Assembly (NCBI RefSeq): GCF_001517975.1
Contig: NZ_KQ950183.1
Span: forward strand, 381,660-445,659
Source: Thermobifida cellulosilytica TB100
GTDB taxonomy: Bacteria > Actinomycetota > Actinomycetes > Streptosporangiales > Streptosporangiaceae
Reading direction: 5' to 3'
DNA: 64,000 nt
A program made the position numbers and the translations under genes. The notes under the pieces were generated by a model, which ran no database searches, had not been told where the DNA came from, and saw only the letters and a program-made list of their open reading frames with translations. Positions within the stretch are counted from its first letter, which is position 1; every line of letters starts with the position of its first letter. Below are positions 8,588-17,590 of the stretch, in pieces.

Positions 8588-10447
8588 ATGCGCCAGTCAC
8601 GAATCCCTGATTCACCGCTGTCGCGCCCGGACGTGCTGGGCGAGTTGGCGTACCTGTGCGCCGAACGTGACGGCGACCGTGTGGTCCTGCAACTCCCCAC
8701 CGAGGACGGCTGGCGGGACGTGACCGCCACCGAACTCCTCACCTCGGTGACCAAACTGGCCAAAGGCCTGATCGCCGCGGGCGTCGCCCACGGAGACTGG
8801 GTCCTCCTCACCGCGCCCGACGGCCACGAGCGGACACTGCTCACCCTCGCCGTGTGGGCCGTGGGAGGAGCCGCGGTGTGGGTGCCGTCGCGCTGCTCGC
8901 CCAAACTGCTGCAATGGACGCTGCGCGACAGCCGCCCCGTCGCAGCGGTGCTGCGCGACCAGCGGCAGGCCCGCGTGGCCGCCCCGCTGCAACGCGAACT
9001 GGTGGACCTGGGACGCATCTGGACCCTCGACGAGGCCGACCTGGACGCCATCGCCAAACCCGGCGCCTACATGGACGGCACCGCCGTACGGTTCCGCATC
9101 GAGGAGACCAGCGCCCAGGCGCCCGCACTCCTCCACTACACGGCCACCGCACGGCGACGGGTGCGCGCCGCCGTGCTCACCCACCGCAACCTGCTGTCCG
9201 CCGCCTCGGCGACCCTGGCCCGCCTCTCCCCGCTCCTGCAGAGCATCCCACCCGGCGAGGCCTCCACCCTCCTGGGACCCCAGACCCAGGGCTTCGCCGC
9301 CTGCGCCACCGTCGTCGCCGCACTCCTGGGAGGCGTGCGCACCGCCTTCGCCCGCCCCGACCGGCCCTTCGCCCACCAGGTCCGCGACTACGCGCCCACC
9401 CTGCTCGTGACCGACGCCGCCTTCCTGACCCGCGTCTACGAGGTGGAACGCTCCCGCGCCCAGCAGCAGGGCGGCTGGGACGGCGCCCAGGGCTTCGAAG
9501 CCGCCACCCGGCTCGCGGTGGACCTGGGACAGAAGAAGCGGCGGCCGTGGCAGCGGATGTCGCGCGCCATCTACGACTGGGCGTTCGCCCGGGTCCGCGA
9601 CGCCCTCGGCGGCCGACTGCGCGCCGCCGTGTGCCTACAGGGCGGACTGGAACCGCGGATGGCCTACTACTACGCCGGCCTGGGCATCCCCGTCCTCGAA
9701 GGATTCGGACTGGTGGAGACCGGCGGCCTGGCGACCCTGGCCGCCCCGGGCGAACCCCGGCCCGGCACGGCGGGACCCGCACTCGACGGAACCGAGGTGA
9801 AGACCACCGCCGACGGCGAGGTGCTGCTCCGCGGCCCCGGCGTGTTCACCGGGTACCACGGCGCGGTACGCGAGAACGACCAGGCGCCGGCGGACGGCTG
9901 GCTGGCCACGGGATGGCTGGGAGAAGTGGACGACCACGGCTACCTGGCCCTGCGGGGCCGCCGCAGGGGCGCCCCCCACCGCGGAGCCGAACTCCCCCCG
10001 GTGGTCGGAGTCGTCACCGACGCCTCCGCACGGCCCGCGACCCCCGACTACGCGGACCTGGAGGCGCAACTGCTCGCGCACCCGCTGATCAGCCAGGCCC
10101 TCGTGCTGGGCGAGGGACGCCCCTACGCGACCGCGCTGATCACCCTGAAACGCGACCAGCTCGAGTACTGGCGGCTGGTCAACAACCTGCCGCTGTCCGT
10201 CCCCCTGGAACAGGTCGCACTGACCCCCGAAGTGGGAGCGGAGATCCGCCGCGCGGTGGAGGAGGTCAACAACGGACTGCCCGCCGAGATGGCGATCCGC
10301 GCCTTCCACGTGCTCCCCGAGGAGTTCAGCCAGGCCAGCGGACTGCTGCTGCCGTCGGGACGGCTGCGCCGCGACGCGGTGCTGCGCGCGTTCGCCGAGG
10401 AGATCGAGGCGCTGTACACGCCCCCGTCGATCGAGGGCGGCCGCTGA
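8588..10447 (+). CDS. Acyl-CoA synthetase-like protein with degenerate AMP-binding motifs
   Basis: About 619 residues with the overall layout of a long-chain fatty-acid CoA ligase (ANL superfamily): LTHRN near residue 190, EGFGLVETGG near 380, GYLALRGRR near 455 and a C-terminal lid domain. The P-loop position reads YTATARRRVRA where active enzymes have YTSGTTGxPKG, so the Ser/Thr/Gly loop and its lysine are gone. The TGD of motif A7 is TGW, and the C-terminal catalytic lysine position appears as SGRLRR. It is probably a non-catalytic relative or one with altered chemistry. The ATG at 8588 has GGAAGG just upstream; an ATG at 8531 is the alternative. An SRPBCC gene follows on the same strand. 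Confidence 0.85.
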   Translation: MRQSRIPDSPLSRPDVLGELAYLCAERDGDRVVLQLPTEDGWRDVTATELLTSVTKLAKGLIAAGVAHGDWVLLTAPDGHERTLLTLAVWAVGGAAVWVPSRCSPKLLQWTLRDSRPVAAVLRDQRQARVAAPLQRELVDLGRIWTLDEADLDAIAKPGAYMDGTAVRFRIEETSAQAPALLHYTATARRRVRAAVLTHRNLLSAASATLARLSPLLQSIPPGEASTLLGPQTQGFAACATVVAALLGGVRTAFARPDRPFAHQVRDYAPTLLVTDAAFLTRVYEVERSRAQQQGGWDGAQGFEAATRLAVDLGQKKRRPWQRMSRAIYDWAFARVRDALGGRLRAAVCLQGGLEPRMAYYYAGLGIPVLEGFGLVETGGLATLAAPGEPRPGTAGPALDGTEVKTTADGEVLLRGPGVFTGYHGAVRENDQAPADGWLATGWLGEVDDHGYLALRGRRRGAPHRGAELPPVVGVVTDASARPATPDYADLEAQLLAHPLISQALVLGEGRPYATALITLKRDQLEYWRLVNNLPLSVPLEQVALTPEVGAEIRRAVEEVNNGLPAEMAIRAFHVLPEEFSQASGLLLPSGRLRRDAVLRAFAEEIEALYTPPSIEGGR

Positions 10448-10553
10448 CCCGGGCACGCGATGTGTGGACGCCGACCCGCCGGGTAGCGGTGGTCCCGGGC
10501 GCGCCCGCCCCGCGGCGGCGCGCACCGGCACCGTCGACCAGGGAGGACACCGC

Positions 10554-11060
10554 ATGTCTCAGGTCATCGAAACCGTCGAGGTCAACGTCCCCGTCCAAGC
10601 CGCCTACGACCAGTGGACCCGCTTCGAGACGTTCCCGAGGTTCATGGAGGGCGTGGAACTCGTCGAACAACGCGACGACACCCACACCCACTGGCAGATC
10701 TCCATCGGCGGCCGGCACCGCGAGTTCGACGCGGTCATCACCGAGCAGATCCCCGACGAACGGGTGGCCTGGAAGAGCGAGGACGGCACCACCCACGCCG
10801 GCGTGGTGACCTTCCACCGCATCGCCCCGCAGCGCACCCGGGTGACCCTGCAGATGGACACCGCCCCCGAAGGCGTCGTGGAGAAGCTCGGCGACAAACT
10901 CGGCCTGGTCAAGGCACGCGTCAAGGGAGACCTCAGACGCTTCAAGGAGTTCATCGAGAAGCAGGGCGCTCCCCCCGAGGGCGGCTGGCGCGGCGAGGTC
11001 CGCCCCGGCCGGGGCAAGGTCGCCGGAGACCGGCCCGAACACCCCCGCGGGACGACCTAG
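10554..11060 (+). CDS. SRPBCC (START-like) family protein
   Basis: 168 residues, ATG preceded by GGGAGGA. The sequence MSQVIETVEVNVPVQAAYDQWTRFE is a typical start of the polyketide cyclase/dehydrase type of SRPBCC domain, which folds around a hydrophobic ligand cavity. WKSEDGTTHAGVVTFHRI and VKGDLRRFKEFIE fit later strands and the C-terminal helix. A ligand cannot be predicted. It follows the acyl-CoA-synthetase-like gene by about 106 bp and is closed by a strong terminator, which suggests that both may be on one transcript. Confidence 0.88.
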   Translation: MSQVIETVEVNVPVQAAYDQWTRFETFPRFMEGVELVEQRDDTHTHWQISIGGRHREFDAVITEQIPDERVAWKSEDGTTHAGVVTFHRIAPQRTRVTLQMDTAPEGVVEKLGDKLGLVKARVKGDLRRFKEFIEKQGAPPEGGWRGEVRPGRGKVAGDRPEHPRGTT

Positions 11061-11070
11061 CCCGCAGCGC

Positions 11071-11110
11071 GCACGGGGCCGGGGCGGCGGCGACCGCCCC
11101 GGCCCCGTGC
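11071..11110 (+). terminator. Rho-independent terminator after the SRPBCC gene
   Basis: A perfect 17-bp GC stem (GCACGGGGCCGGGGCGG with its complement) closes a 6-nt loop, starting 10 bp after the SRPBCC stop. There is no U-tract, as is usual in actinobacterial hairpin terminators. Confidence 0.8.
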
Positions 11111-11345
11111 CGTGCCCGGCCCCGCCCGCAGGCGCGGACCACGCCCGTGACACGGTGGTACCGGCGGGCAACGGCGCCCCCGCCGGGGCACGCCGACAGG
11201 AACGCGAAGAGTGCAGAAGCGTGTGCGCTGCGACGTCATCCGTTGGCCACACGTCGGCGACGCGCCGGAAAAATTCGGACGCTATAACGAATCGCCGGGA
11301 CGCGGCACCCCTGCCGCGTCACAGAGTTGATTCAGGGGAGGCACC

Positions 11346-12311
11346 GTGCTGCCAGAGGTAGAGGCATGGCTCGACCGGCGCACCAGCCGTGCGCAGGACT
11401 GGGACGCCGGCGTCCTTGCCGAGAACAAGCGGGGCCAGCGGATCACCGTGGTCCTTCCGGCCCGTAACGAGAGCGCGACCGTCGGCACCATCGTGACCGA
11501 CATCCGCACCGCCCTGTGCGAGCGGGTTCCCCTGGTGGACGAAATCGTGGTCATCGACTCGCGGAGCACCGACAACACCGCGGAGGTGGCCGCGCAAGCG
11601 GGGGCGACCGTCTACCACCAGGACGCGATCCGCCCCGACCTGCCACCCGGAGCCGGCAAGGGCGAAGCCCTGTGGAAGTCGCTGTTCGTGGCCACCGGAG
11701 ACATCATCGTCTTCATCGACGCAGACCTGCTGAGCTTCACCCCCGACTACGTGTCGGGACTGCTCGGACCGCTGATCACCGACCCCGAGGTGGTCTACGT
11801 CAAGGGCTGCTACGACCGGCCGCTCAACGGCGCCTCGGACGGCACCTACAACGGCGGACGGGTCACCGAACTGGTGGCCAGGCCGCTGCTCAACCAGTAC
11901 TGGCCCCAGCTCGCCGGATTCGTCCAGCCACTGGCCGGGGAGTACGCCGGACGCGCCGACGTGCTGCGCCGCGTACCGTTCGTCTCCCACTACGGAGTGG
12001 AACTGGGGCTACTCATCGACCTGCTGGAAACCGTCGGCCTGGACGCTCTCGCCCAGGTCGACCTGGGAGTGCGCGAACACACCAACCAGAGCACCCCGGA
12101 CCTGGGGGTCATGGCCGCCCAGATCCAACACACCGCCCGCAACCGCCTGCTGCGGTCGGGCCGCCTGGTGGAGACCGTCGACACCTCCACCACGCTCGTA
12201 CAGTACGTGCGCAGTGACACCGCCGACGGCACCTACCTGCCCTACCCGCGGGAGACCGCCATCACCGAACGGCCCCCAGCGGACAGCGTGACCGAACCCG
12301 TCCTGACCTGA
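11346..12311 (+). CDS. gpgS: Glucosyl-3-phosphoglycerate synthase (copy 1)
   Basis: 321 residues, GT81-type glycosyltransferase that transfers glucose from NDP-glucose to 3-phosphoglycerate, the first step to glucosylglycerate and, in mycobacteria, methylglucose lipopolysaccharides. The GT-A fold is visible: VVLPARNESATVG, VVIDSRSTDNT and a metal-binding DAD at residues 125-127. GKGEALWKSL, VKGCYDRPL and GGRVTELVARPLLN are family signatures. The GTG start has GGGGAGG 4 nt upstream. Tandem hairpins follow the stop. No glucosyl-3-phosphoglycerate phosphatase is nearby. A second copy lies convergently at 12884-13870. Confidence 0.92.
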   Translation: MLPEVEAWLDRRTSRAQDWDAGVLAENKRGQRITVVLPARNESATVGTIVTDIRTALCERVPLVDEIVVIDSRSTDNTAEVAAQAGATVYHQDAIRPDLPPGAGKGEALWKSLFVATGDIIVFIDADLLSFTPDYVSGLLGPLITDPEVVYVKGCYDRPLNGASDGTYNGGRVTELVARPLLNQYWPQLAGFVQPLAGEYAGRADVLRRVPFVSHYGVELGLLIDLLETVGLDALAQVDLGVREHTNQSTPDLGVMAAQIQHTARNRLLRSGRLVETVDTSTTLVQYVRSDTADGTYLPYPRETAITERPPADSVTEPVLT

Positions 12312-12317
12312 GCCACA

Positions 12318-12383
12318 GCGCCCCGTGAGCCCGGGGCGCCCACCGCGGTGGATCCGCACCCCCGGCGGGCGGATCCACCGCGG
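12318..12383 (+). terminator. Tandem hairpins downstream of gpgS copy 1
   Basis: Hairpin one (12318-12339) has an 8-bp stem GCGCCCCG. Hairpin two (12343-12383) has a perfect 15-bp stem CCGCGGTGGATCCGC with an 11-nt loop. The first probably terminates gpgS. The second could back it up or act as an insulator in front of the SUKH gene. Confidence 0.75.
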
Positions 12384-12443
12384 ACCCGTCCGGCTCCGCC
12401 CGCCGATTTCCGGTGACAGGGGCGGAGCTGTGATGATTCAACC

Positions 12444-12872
12444 GTGTGGCGCTTACTGATCCGTGAACTGTACCCCGACGCGGAATTCGCCGAACCGGCC
12501 AAGGAGGCCCTGTTCTGGCGGATCGAGGAGACGCTCGGCCTGCCCGTTCCCCTGGAACTGGTGGAACTGCTGCGCGAGACCAACGGGGTGTGGAACGAGT
12601 ACGGCGACGCCGTGGTGTGGCCCGCCGAACGCATCGTCGAGGACAACCTCGCGATGCGCACGGAACCGGACTACCGCGAACTGTACGTGCCTTTCGACGA
12701 CCTGCTGTTCTTCGGAGACAGCGACATGGGCCCCCAGTTCGCCTACGTCCACACCGGATACGGCCCCGGCATCATCACCTGGGACCACGAGACCGACGAA
12801 CGCCGGCTCGTGGCGGTGTCCCTGCGCGACTACCTGGTGCGCTGCCTCACCCCGGGCGACAGGTTCCGGTGA
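12444..12872 (+). CDS. SMI1/KNR4 (SUKH) family protein
   Basis: 142 residues beginning at GTG. LGLPVPLELVELLRETNGVWNEYG is the diagnostic helix-turn segment of the SUKH-1 fold (PxxLxxLxxxxNG), and YVPFDDLLFFGDSDMGPQFAYV is the conserved second block. SUKH proteins are often immunity proteins for polymorphic or contact-dependent toxins, but many are free-standing and of unknown role. No toxin gene is adjacent here. It is a single gene placed between the two opposed gpgS genes. Confidence 0.85.
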   Translation: MWRLLIRELYPDAEFAEPAKEALFWRIEETLGLPVPLELVELLRETNGVWNEYGDAVVWPAERIVEDNLAMRTEPDYRELYVPFDDLLFFGDSDMGPQFAYVHTGYGPGIITWDHETDERRLVAVSLRDYLVRCLTPGDRFR

Positions 12873-12883
12873 ACCGGGCGCCC

Positions 12884-13870
12884 TCAGCTCCGCGGCAGCC
12901 GGGGCCGGGGCGCACCGCTCCCGGCCAGCACCTCACGCATCGGCGGGCGCTCGCTGACCTCGACGTCCCAGTCCAGGGACTCGTAGCCGTCCGCGGTCTG
13001 CACGAACTGGGTGATCCCCCGGGAGAAAGGACGCTCCGGCACGACGATCCCCTGCCGGTGCATCCGCGACCACGCGGTGTCGAGGATCTGCCCCGCCATG
13101 CGCCCCAGCGCCGCGGTGGACTGGTGGGAGTGCTCGCGACAGCCCAGGTCCACCTGGGCCATGCGGTCCACGCCCACCAGTTCGGCCAGGTCCACCAGCA
13201 AGGCGAACTCCACGCCGTAGCCGCACACGAAGGGCACCGCCTCCAGGGCCGTACGCCGTCCCGCGTACTCCCCGGCCAGCGGCTGCACGAACCCCGACAG
13301 CTCCGGCCAGCACATGTTGAGCAGCGGACGCGCCAGCAGCTCGGTGACCCGCCCCCCGTCGAACGGACTGAAGGAGTCGGCCTCCCGCAGCGGACGGCTG
13401 TAGCAGCCCTTCACGTACACCAGCTCCGGATCGGCCAGCAGCGGACCCACCAGGCCCGTCACGAAGTGCGGCCCGAAGTTGCGGATGTCGGAGTCGACGA
13501 AGACGACCACGTCCCCGCTGGTGACCGCCAGCGACTTCCACAGCGCCTCGCCCTTGCCCCACAGCCCCGGCAGGTGGGACAGGATGTCGTCCTGGTGGTG
13601 CACGGTCGCGCCCGCCCGCGCCGCCACCTTCGCGGTGTCGTCGGCGGAACGCGAGTCGATCACGACGAGCTCGTCGACGAGTGGCACCCGCTCCACGAGG
13701 GCCTCCCGGATGGCCGAGACGATCGACCCCACCGTCTCCTGCTCGTCCCTGGCCGGCAGGACGACGCTGATCGTGGTGTCTCCCTTGAGCGCCAGGGCAC
13801 GGGAAGCGGGCCAGTCCAGGTGCGAACTCATCCGGTTCGCCAGCCACTGGCGGGTGCGGGTTGGCATCAT
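12884..13870 (-). CDS. gpgS: Glucosyl-3-phosphoglycerate synthase (copy 2)
   Basis: 328 residues, paralogue of the gene at 11346-12311. It shares VVLPARDEQETVGSIV, VVIDSRSADDTAKVA, GKGEALWKSLAVTSGDVV, VYVKGCYSRPL, GGRVTELLARPLLN and VQPLAGEYAGRR. The metal-binding motif is DSD (residues 126-128) rather than DAD. The ATG at 13870 is chosen because GAGGAG lies 6 nt upstream; a second ATG follows directly. It runs convergent to the SUKH gene with 11 bp between stops. The longer C-terminus differs from copy 1. Whether both make the same sugar phosphate or use different donors or acceptors cannot be told from sequence. Confidence 0.9.
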   Translation of the reverse strand: MMPTRTRQWLANRMSSHLDWPASRALALKGDTTISVVLPARDEQETVGSIVSAIREALVERVPLVDELVVIDSRSADDTAKVAARAGATVHHQDDILSHLPGLWGKGEALWKSLAVTSGDVVVFVDSDIRNFGPHFVTGLVGPLLADPELVYVKGCYSRPLREADSFSPFDGGRVTELLARPLLNMCWPELSGFVQPLAGEYAGRRTALEAVPFVCGYGVEFALLVDLAELVGVDRMAQVDLGCREHSHQSTAALGRMAGQILDTAWSRMHRQGIVVPERPFSRGITQFVQTADGYESLDWDVEVSERPPMREVLAGSGAPRPRLPRS

Positions 13871-14086
13871 GGGCAACTCCTCACGGTTGCGGCGGGAGTC
13901 GGACCGTCCGGCCGCCCCGGACGGGGGCACGAAAAGCCCCGGTGACGTGCGCCCTCTCCCTAACCAGGATTGCCCGGTATGAACATCGAAGTGCGGGTTT
14001 ATTGTGATGTGCCCGCAAACGCGGGGCGGCACCCCCGACACCCCCGGCCCTCCCGCACGCAGGACCCGGCACGGTGCGGCACCGGC

Positions 14087-15424
14087 TCAGGCGGTGCGCA
14101 GCACCGGAGTACGCCGCCCGAGGAACACCCAACCGGCGAACACCGCCCCGGCCGCGGCAGCGGTCAGCAGCATCACCACCGACATCGACATCAGGCTCGC
14201 CGCCCCGCCCTCGCCCATGCCCGTGGTCGCGGCCAGACCGCCGCCCACCGCGAACTGCAACGCACCCAGCAGCGCCGAACCGGTTCCGGCCACCGAGGAA
14301 GGCTGGCTGGCGATCGCCAGCGTCGTGGCGTTCGGCGAGATCAGACCGGTGAAGAACATCATCACGAACAGCACGGCCGTCACCGGCACCAGCCCGGCCC
14401 GCCCGGAGGCCGCCAGGCACACCAGCACCGCCACCGCACCCAGCGCACCCAGCAGGCCCGCCAGCAGCCGCCGGGGACCGTCCACCCGGCCGATCAGCAC
14501 CGTGTTGACCTGGTTGCCCAGCACCATGCCCAGCGAGTTGACCCCGAAGATCAGGCTGAACTGCTGCGGAGTGGCACCGAACTCGCTCTCGGACACGAAG
14601 GAGAACGCGGAGATGTAGCTGAAGGTCATCGCGAAGCTCAGCGCCATCACCAGGGTCGGACCCATGAAACGCGGGTCCAGTTGCAGCCGCAGCAGCGACC
14701 GCAGCACCGAACCCCGCTCCCCGGAGCGTCGTACGCCCCGCTCCCGCGGCAGGGTCTCGGGCAGCGCCAGGTGCACCAGCACCAGGTTGGCCAGGCCTAC
14801 CAGGGCCAGCACGCCGAACAGCAGCCGCCACGAGCCGAACAGCAGCAGTTGCCCGCCCAGCATCGGAGCCAGCATCGGAGCCAGACCGGTCAACAGGGAC
14901 AGCCGGGAGAAGAAACGGGCTCCCTCCTCGCCGTCGAAGACGTCACGCACCACCGCACGGGCGATCACCGCACCCGCGGCACCCGACAGGCCCTGCAGCA
15001 GGCGCAGCACGCTCAACACCTCCACCGAGGGCGCCACGACCGACACCAACGACGACAGGGTGAACACGCCCGCACCGGCCAGCAGCGGCAGCCGACGCCC
15101 CAGACGGTCGCTGAGCGGCCCCAGCACCAACTGGCCCACGGCCAACCCCACCATGATCGCGGTCAGGGTCAACTGCACCTGCGCCTCGGAGGCGCCCAGG
15201 TCGGCGGAGATCTCGGGAAAAGCCGGCAGGTACAGGTCGGTGGCCAGCGAACTGGTCGCCGTCAGCAGGCTCAGCACGAACACCAGCAGGGCCACCGACC
15301 GCCGGGGACGGCCCCCCGGCACGGAGCCGACCGCCGGACGCCGGACGGCGGGCGCCCGGAACGCGGCGGAGGAAGCGGAAGCAGCGGACTGGCGGGGACG
15401 CAGAACGGTCAAAGACAACTGCAC
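14087..15424 (-). CDS. MFS drug-resistance transporter, Bcr/CflA family (right copy)
   Basis: About 445 residues, twelve membrane segments, LATDLYLPAFPEISADLG after TM1 and LGPLSDRLGRRLPLLAG in loop 2-3. It is paralogous to the MFS gene at 6317-7600, in opposite orientation. The start is uncertain: GTG at 15424 is used here, TTG at 15418 has CGGAG 7 nt upstream, and upstream GTG codons at 15436 and 15475 lack ribosome sites. It lies upstream of gpgS copy 2 on the same strand with a 216-bp gap. Role: proton-driven efflux of an unidentified small molecule. Confidence 0.88.
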   Translation of the reverse strand: MQLSLTVLRPRQSAASASSAAFRAPAVRRPAVGSVPGGRPRRSVALLVFVLSLLTATSSLATDLYLPAFPEISADLGASEAQVQLTLTAIMVGLAVGQLVLGPLSDRLGRRLPLLAGAGVFTLSSLVSVVAPSVEVLSVLRLLQGLSGAAGAVIARAVVRDVFDGEEGARFFSRLSLLTGLAPMLAPMLGGQLLLFGSWRLLFGVLALVGLANLVLVHLALPETLPRERGVRRSGERGSVLRSLLRLQLDPRFMGPTLVMALSFAMTFSYISAFSFVSESEFGATPQQFSLIFGVNSLGMVLGNQVNTVLIGRVDGPRRLLAGLLGALGAVAVLVCLAASGRAGLVPVTAVLFVMMFFTGLISPNATTLAIASQPSSVAGTGSALLGALQFAVGGGLAATTGMGEGGAASLMSMSVVMLLTAAAAGAVFAGWVFLGRRTPVLRTA

Positions 15425-15869
15425 ACTCCGAGACACGCGTCGAAGGAAAAGGAAGAACCAGGGAGGGTGCGCCACAGCACTGCACAGGGGCGCGGGAAGG
15501 ATCCGCCGGGGCCGCGCTCAGGACGATCGGAGCGTCCCCTCCGCCGCACCCGCACACGGAGGCGGTTCCGCCACGGAACCGGATCCCGAACGGCACCGGA
15601 CCGCCACCTTCGGGACACGCGCCTGACAACAAACCCGGAAGGCGGTAATAATCCGACGAAAACCCGTTGAAACGGCGTGACCTGCGACACGGCCGGAAAC
15701 CCGCGCACCCGCCAGGAAACCGCGCCCTGTGAAAGCCGCCACTGCCGACCGCAGAAGGAACGGACCCGGCCGCAACGGCAAGCCCCGCCGCCGGCCCACC
15801 GGCCGGGCACGGCCGCCGCGAACCGGGACAGCGCTCCCCGGCCCCCGAACCGGCGGAGGCGGGAACACG
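15425..15869. other. Intergenic stretch, no gene recognised
   Basis: About 445 bp upstream of the right MFS gene. Open frames exist on both strands, but their arginine/proline-rich translations match no family and they lack ribosome sites. It probably holds the MFS promoter and eroded sequence leading into the pseudogene that follows. Confidence 0.5.
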
Positions 15870-17170
15870 GTGCCACGTGCCGGCCTGCGACTACGACGAC
15901 ACACTCGCCCCAGCCGGCAGAGTCGACGCCGCGACCGCGCACACGCCAAAACGGCTCTTGCACCCCGGGCTCCGCCAGGTCCCGGTGACCGGACGCCGAC
16001 CCGACGACCTGCTCGGCGTGTTCGACACGGTCGTGGAGAACGGCGCCGTCCTCCACGACCCGGACCGGCACGACCGCCGACCGCTCGCCGAACAGCCCTC
16101 CGCCGAGTCCGTCACCCGGCCGCGCTCCCGGGACGTCGCCCCGCTCGCCGTGGCCGACGTGGTCGCCACCACCCGGGAACCGCACGGCCGGACCGTGCTC
16201 GACACCATCCGCGACCCGGGCCCGGACCTCCACACGGTCCGCAACCGGAGCGACGTCGTGGTGCTCCCCGCAGAAGCCGGCAAGGCGTCGGGACCGGCCG
16301 CGGCACTGCACCGGAAGCAGCTCTCCCCGCACTCCGCGGCCGCCGTCGGCGACGCCGAGAACGACCGCGCCGTGCCGCACCACTGCGAATGCGCCGCCGC
16401 CCTCGCCAACACCCTCGAACCGGTCACGAAGACGAACCACCCCGTCCTGGACCACCCCCGCGGCCGAGGAGTGGCCGACCCCCTCGACCAGCTCCTCACC
16501 GACGACCCCGCCGGAGTCCCCGTCACCCGGCACGACCTGCGCCTCGGCGCCGCCGACACGGCCCCCTCCCTCGCCCCCACGGCACAGTCGCGACCGTGGC
16601 GGGCCACTCCGACAGCCGCCGGGCCGCCGCGGCCGCACCTCCGGCCCGGCTCGGCCGCAGCGGCTACCAGTACTGCGTGATCACCCCGGAAGACGGCCAC
16701 GCCCCCGCGAGGAGGCGACCGCGGTCGGCGACGCCACCCGCGCCCCTCGGCCGACGAGGCGGGGGCCGCGCTCCACGCCCCCGGCACCCGGGGCGTCGCC
16801 ACCCGGCGGCCGTCCCCCGCACCAGCGCTCCACCCGCGCCGCCGACCTGCTGCCCCGCCTGGCAGGCTGCTGCGCAGAACTGGGCCACCCGCATGGCCGG
16901 CGGTCGACGAGGCCCACCGCCTCCTGCCCGCCGACCCGGCACGCCCCCGCCGCTGCGACAGCAGGTCCACACCGTCGTCGCGGTCGGCCCCCACACCCAG
17001 GACACCCCGGCGCGTTCGCCGCGGCCACCGGCCGCACCCCGCCCCGGACGACAGCCGAAGACGGACACCGTCGTGTGGCGGGTCGACCGCCCCGAGGCGC
17101 ACCGGGCCGACCTCGCCCCCGGAGAACACACCGCACCCGGCACAGCCGCGGACACGCCGCGACCCCGCCC
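15870..17170 (+). pseudogene. Decayed HAD hydrolase-ATPase fusion gene
   Basis: A relic of the large actinobacterial protein that joins a HAD phosphatase domain to a P-loop ATPase. From 15877 one frame reads a complete HAD pattern: CDYDDTLA (DxDxT), VVENGAVLHDP, TREPHGRTVLDTIRD and GDAENDRA (motif IV). Then comes RHDLRLG, the usual linker. The ATPase part is scattered over three frames: SGYQYCVITPEDG in one, LLPRLAGCCAELGHPH in a second, VDEAHRLLPADPARP (Walker B, near 16903) in the first, and HTVVAVG back in the frame of SGYQYC. The Walker A loop itself is not intact. At least three frameshifts and several missing segments are needed, so it cannot make the full protein. Confidence 0.85.
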
Positions 17171-17590
17171 GGCAGGGCAGAGGGGGAAGTGCGGCCGCAC
17201 CCCGAGGCCCGACCACCCCGCACGACCGGGCCGACCACGCCCCGGTGCCGCCCACCGCGACGCCGCACCGTGCACCGAGACGCCCTCCCCGCGCGGCAGC
17301 ACACACCGCGCCGACACGCCGCACGGACAGGACGCGGACCCGGCCACACGCACCGTCGGCCGTGCCACCGCACGACGACGGCCCCGCCCACCGGCCCTCC
17401 GGGCCACGGCCAGGCGCAAGCCGCCCGGTGTGATCCTCGTCCGACCAACGGGCGTGAACCGCATACACCCTGACGTCCGTTATCGTCGAGAACGCCGGAG
17501 AGCGCGGTCGCTGATACCGTGCAGGAGCCGTTCCAGCCACGGAGTTCCCGGTGTACGGCCGCCCGACCATCTGGAAAGACGAGTCAAGCG
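17171..17590. other. Intergenic stretch before peptide deformylase
   Basis: About 420 bp. The first part may hold unrecognisable remains of the C-terminus of the HAD-ATPase relic. The part after about 17440 should contain the deformylase promoter; no clear -35/-10 pair stands out. Confidence 0.45.
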
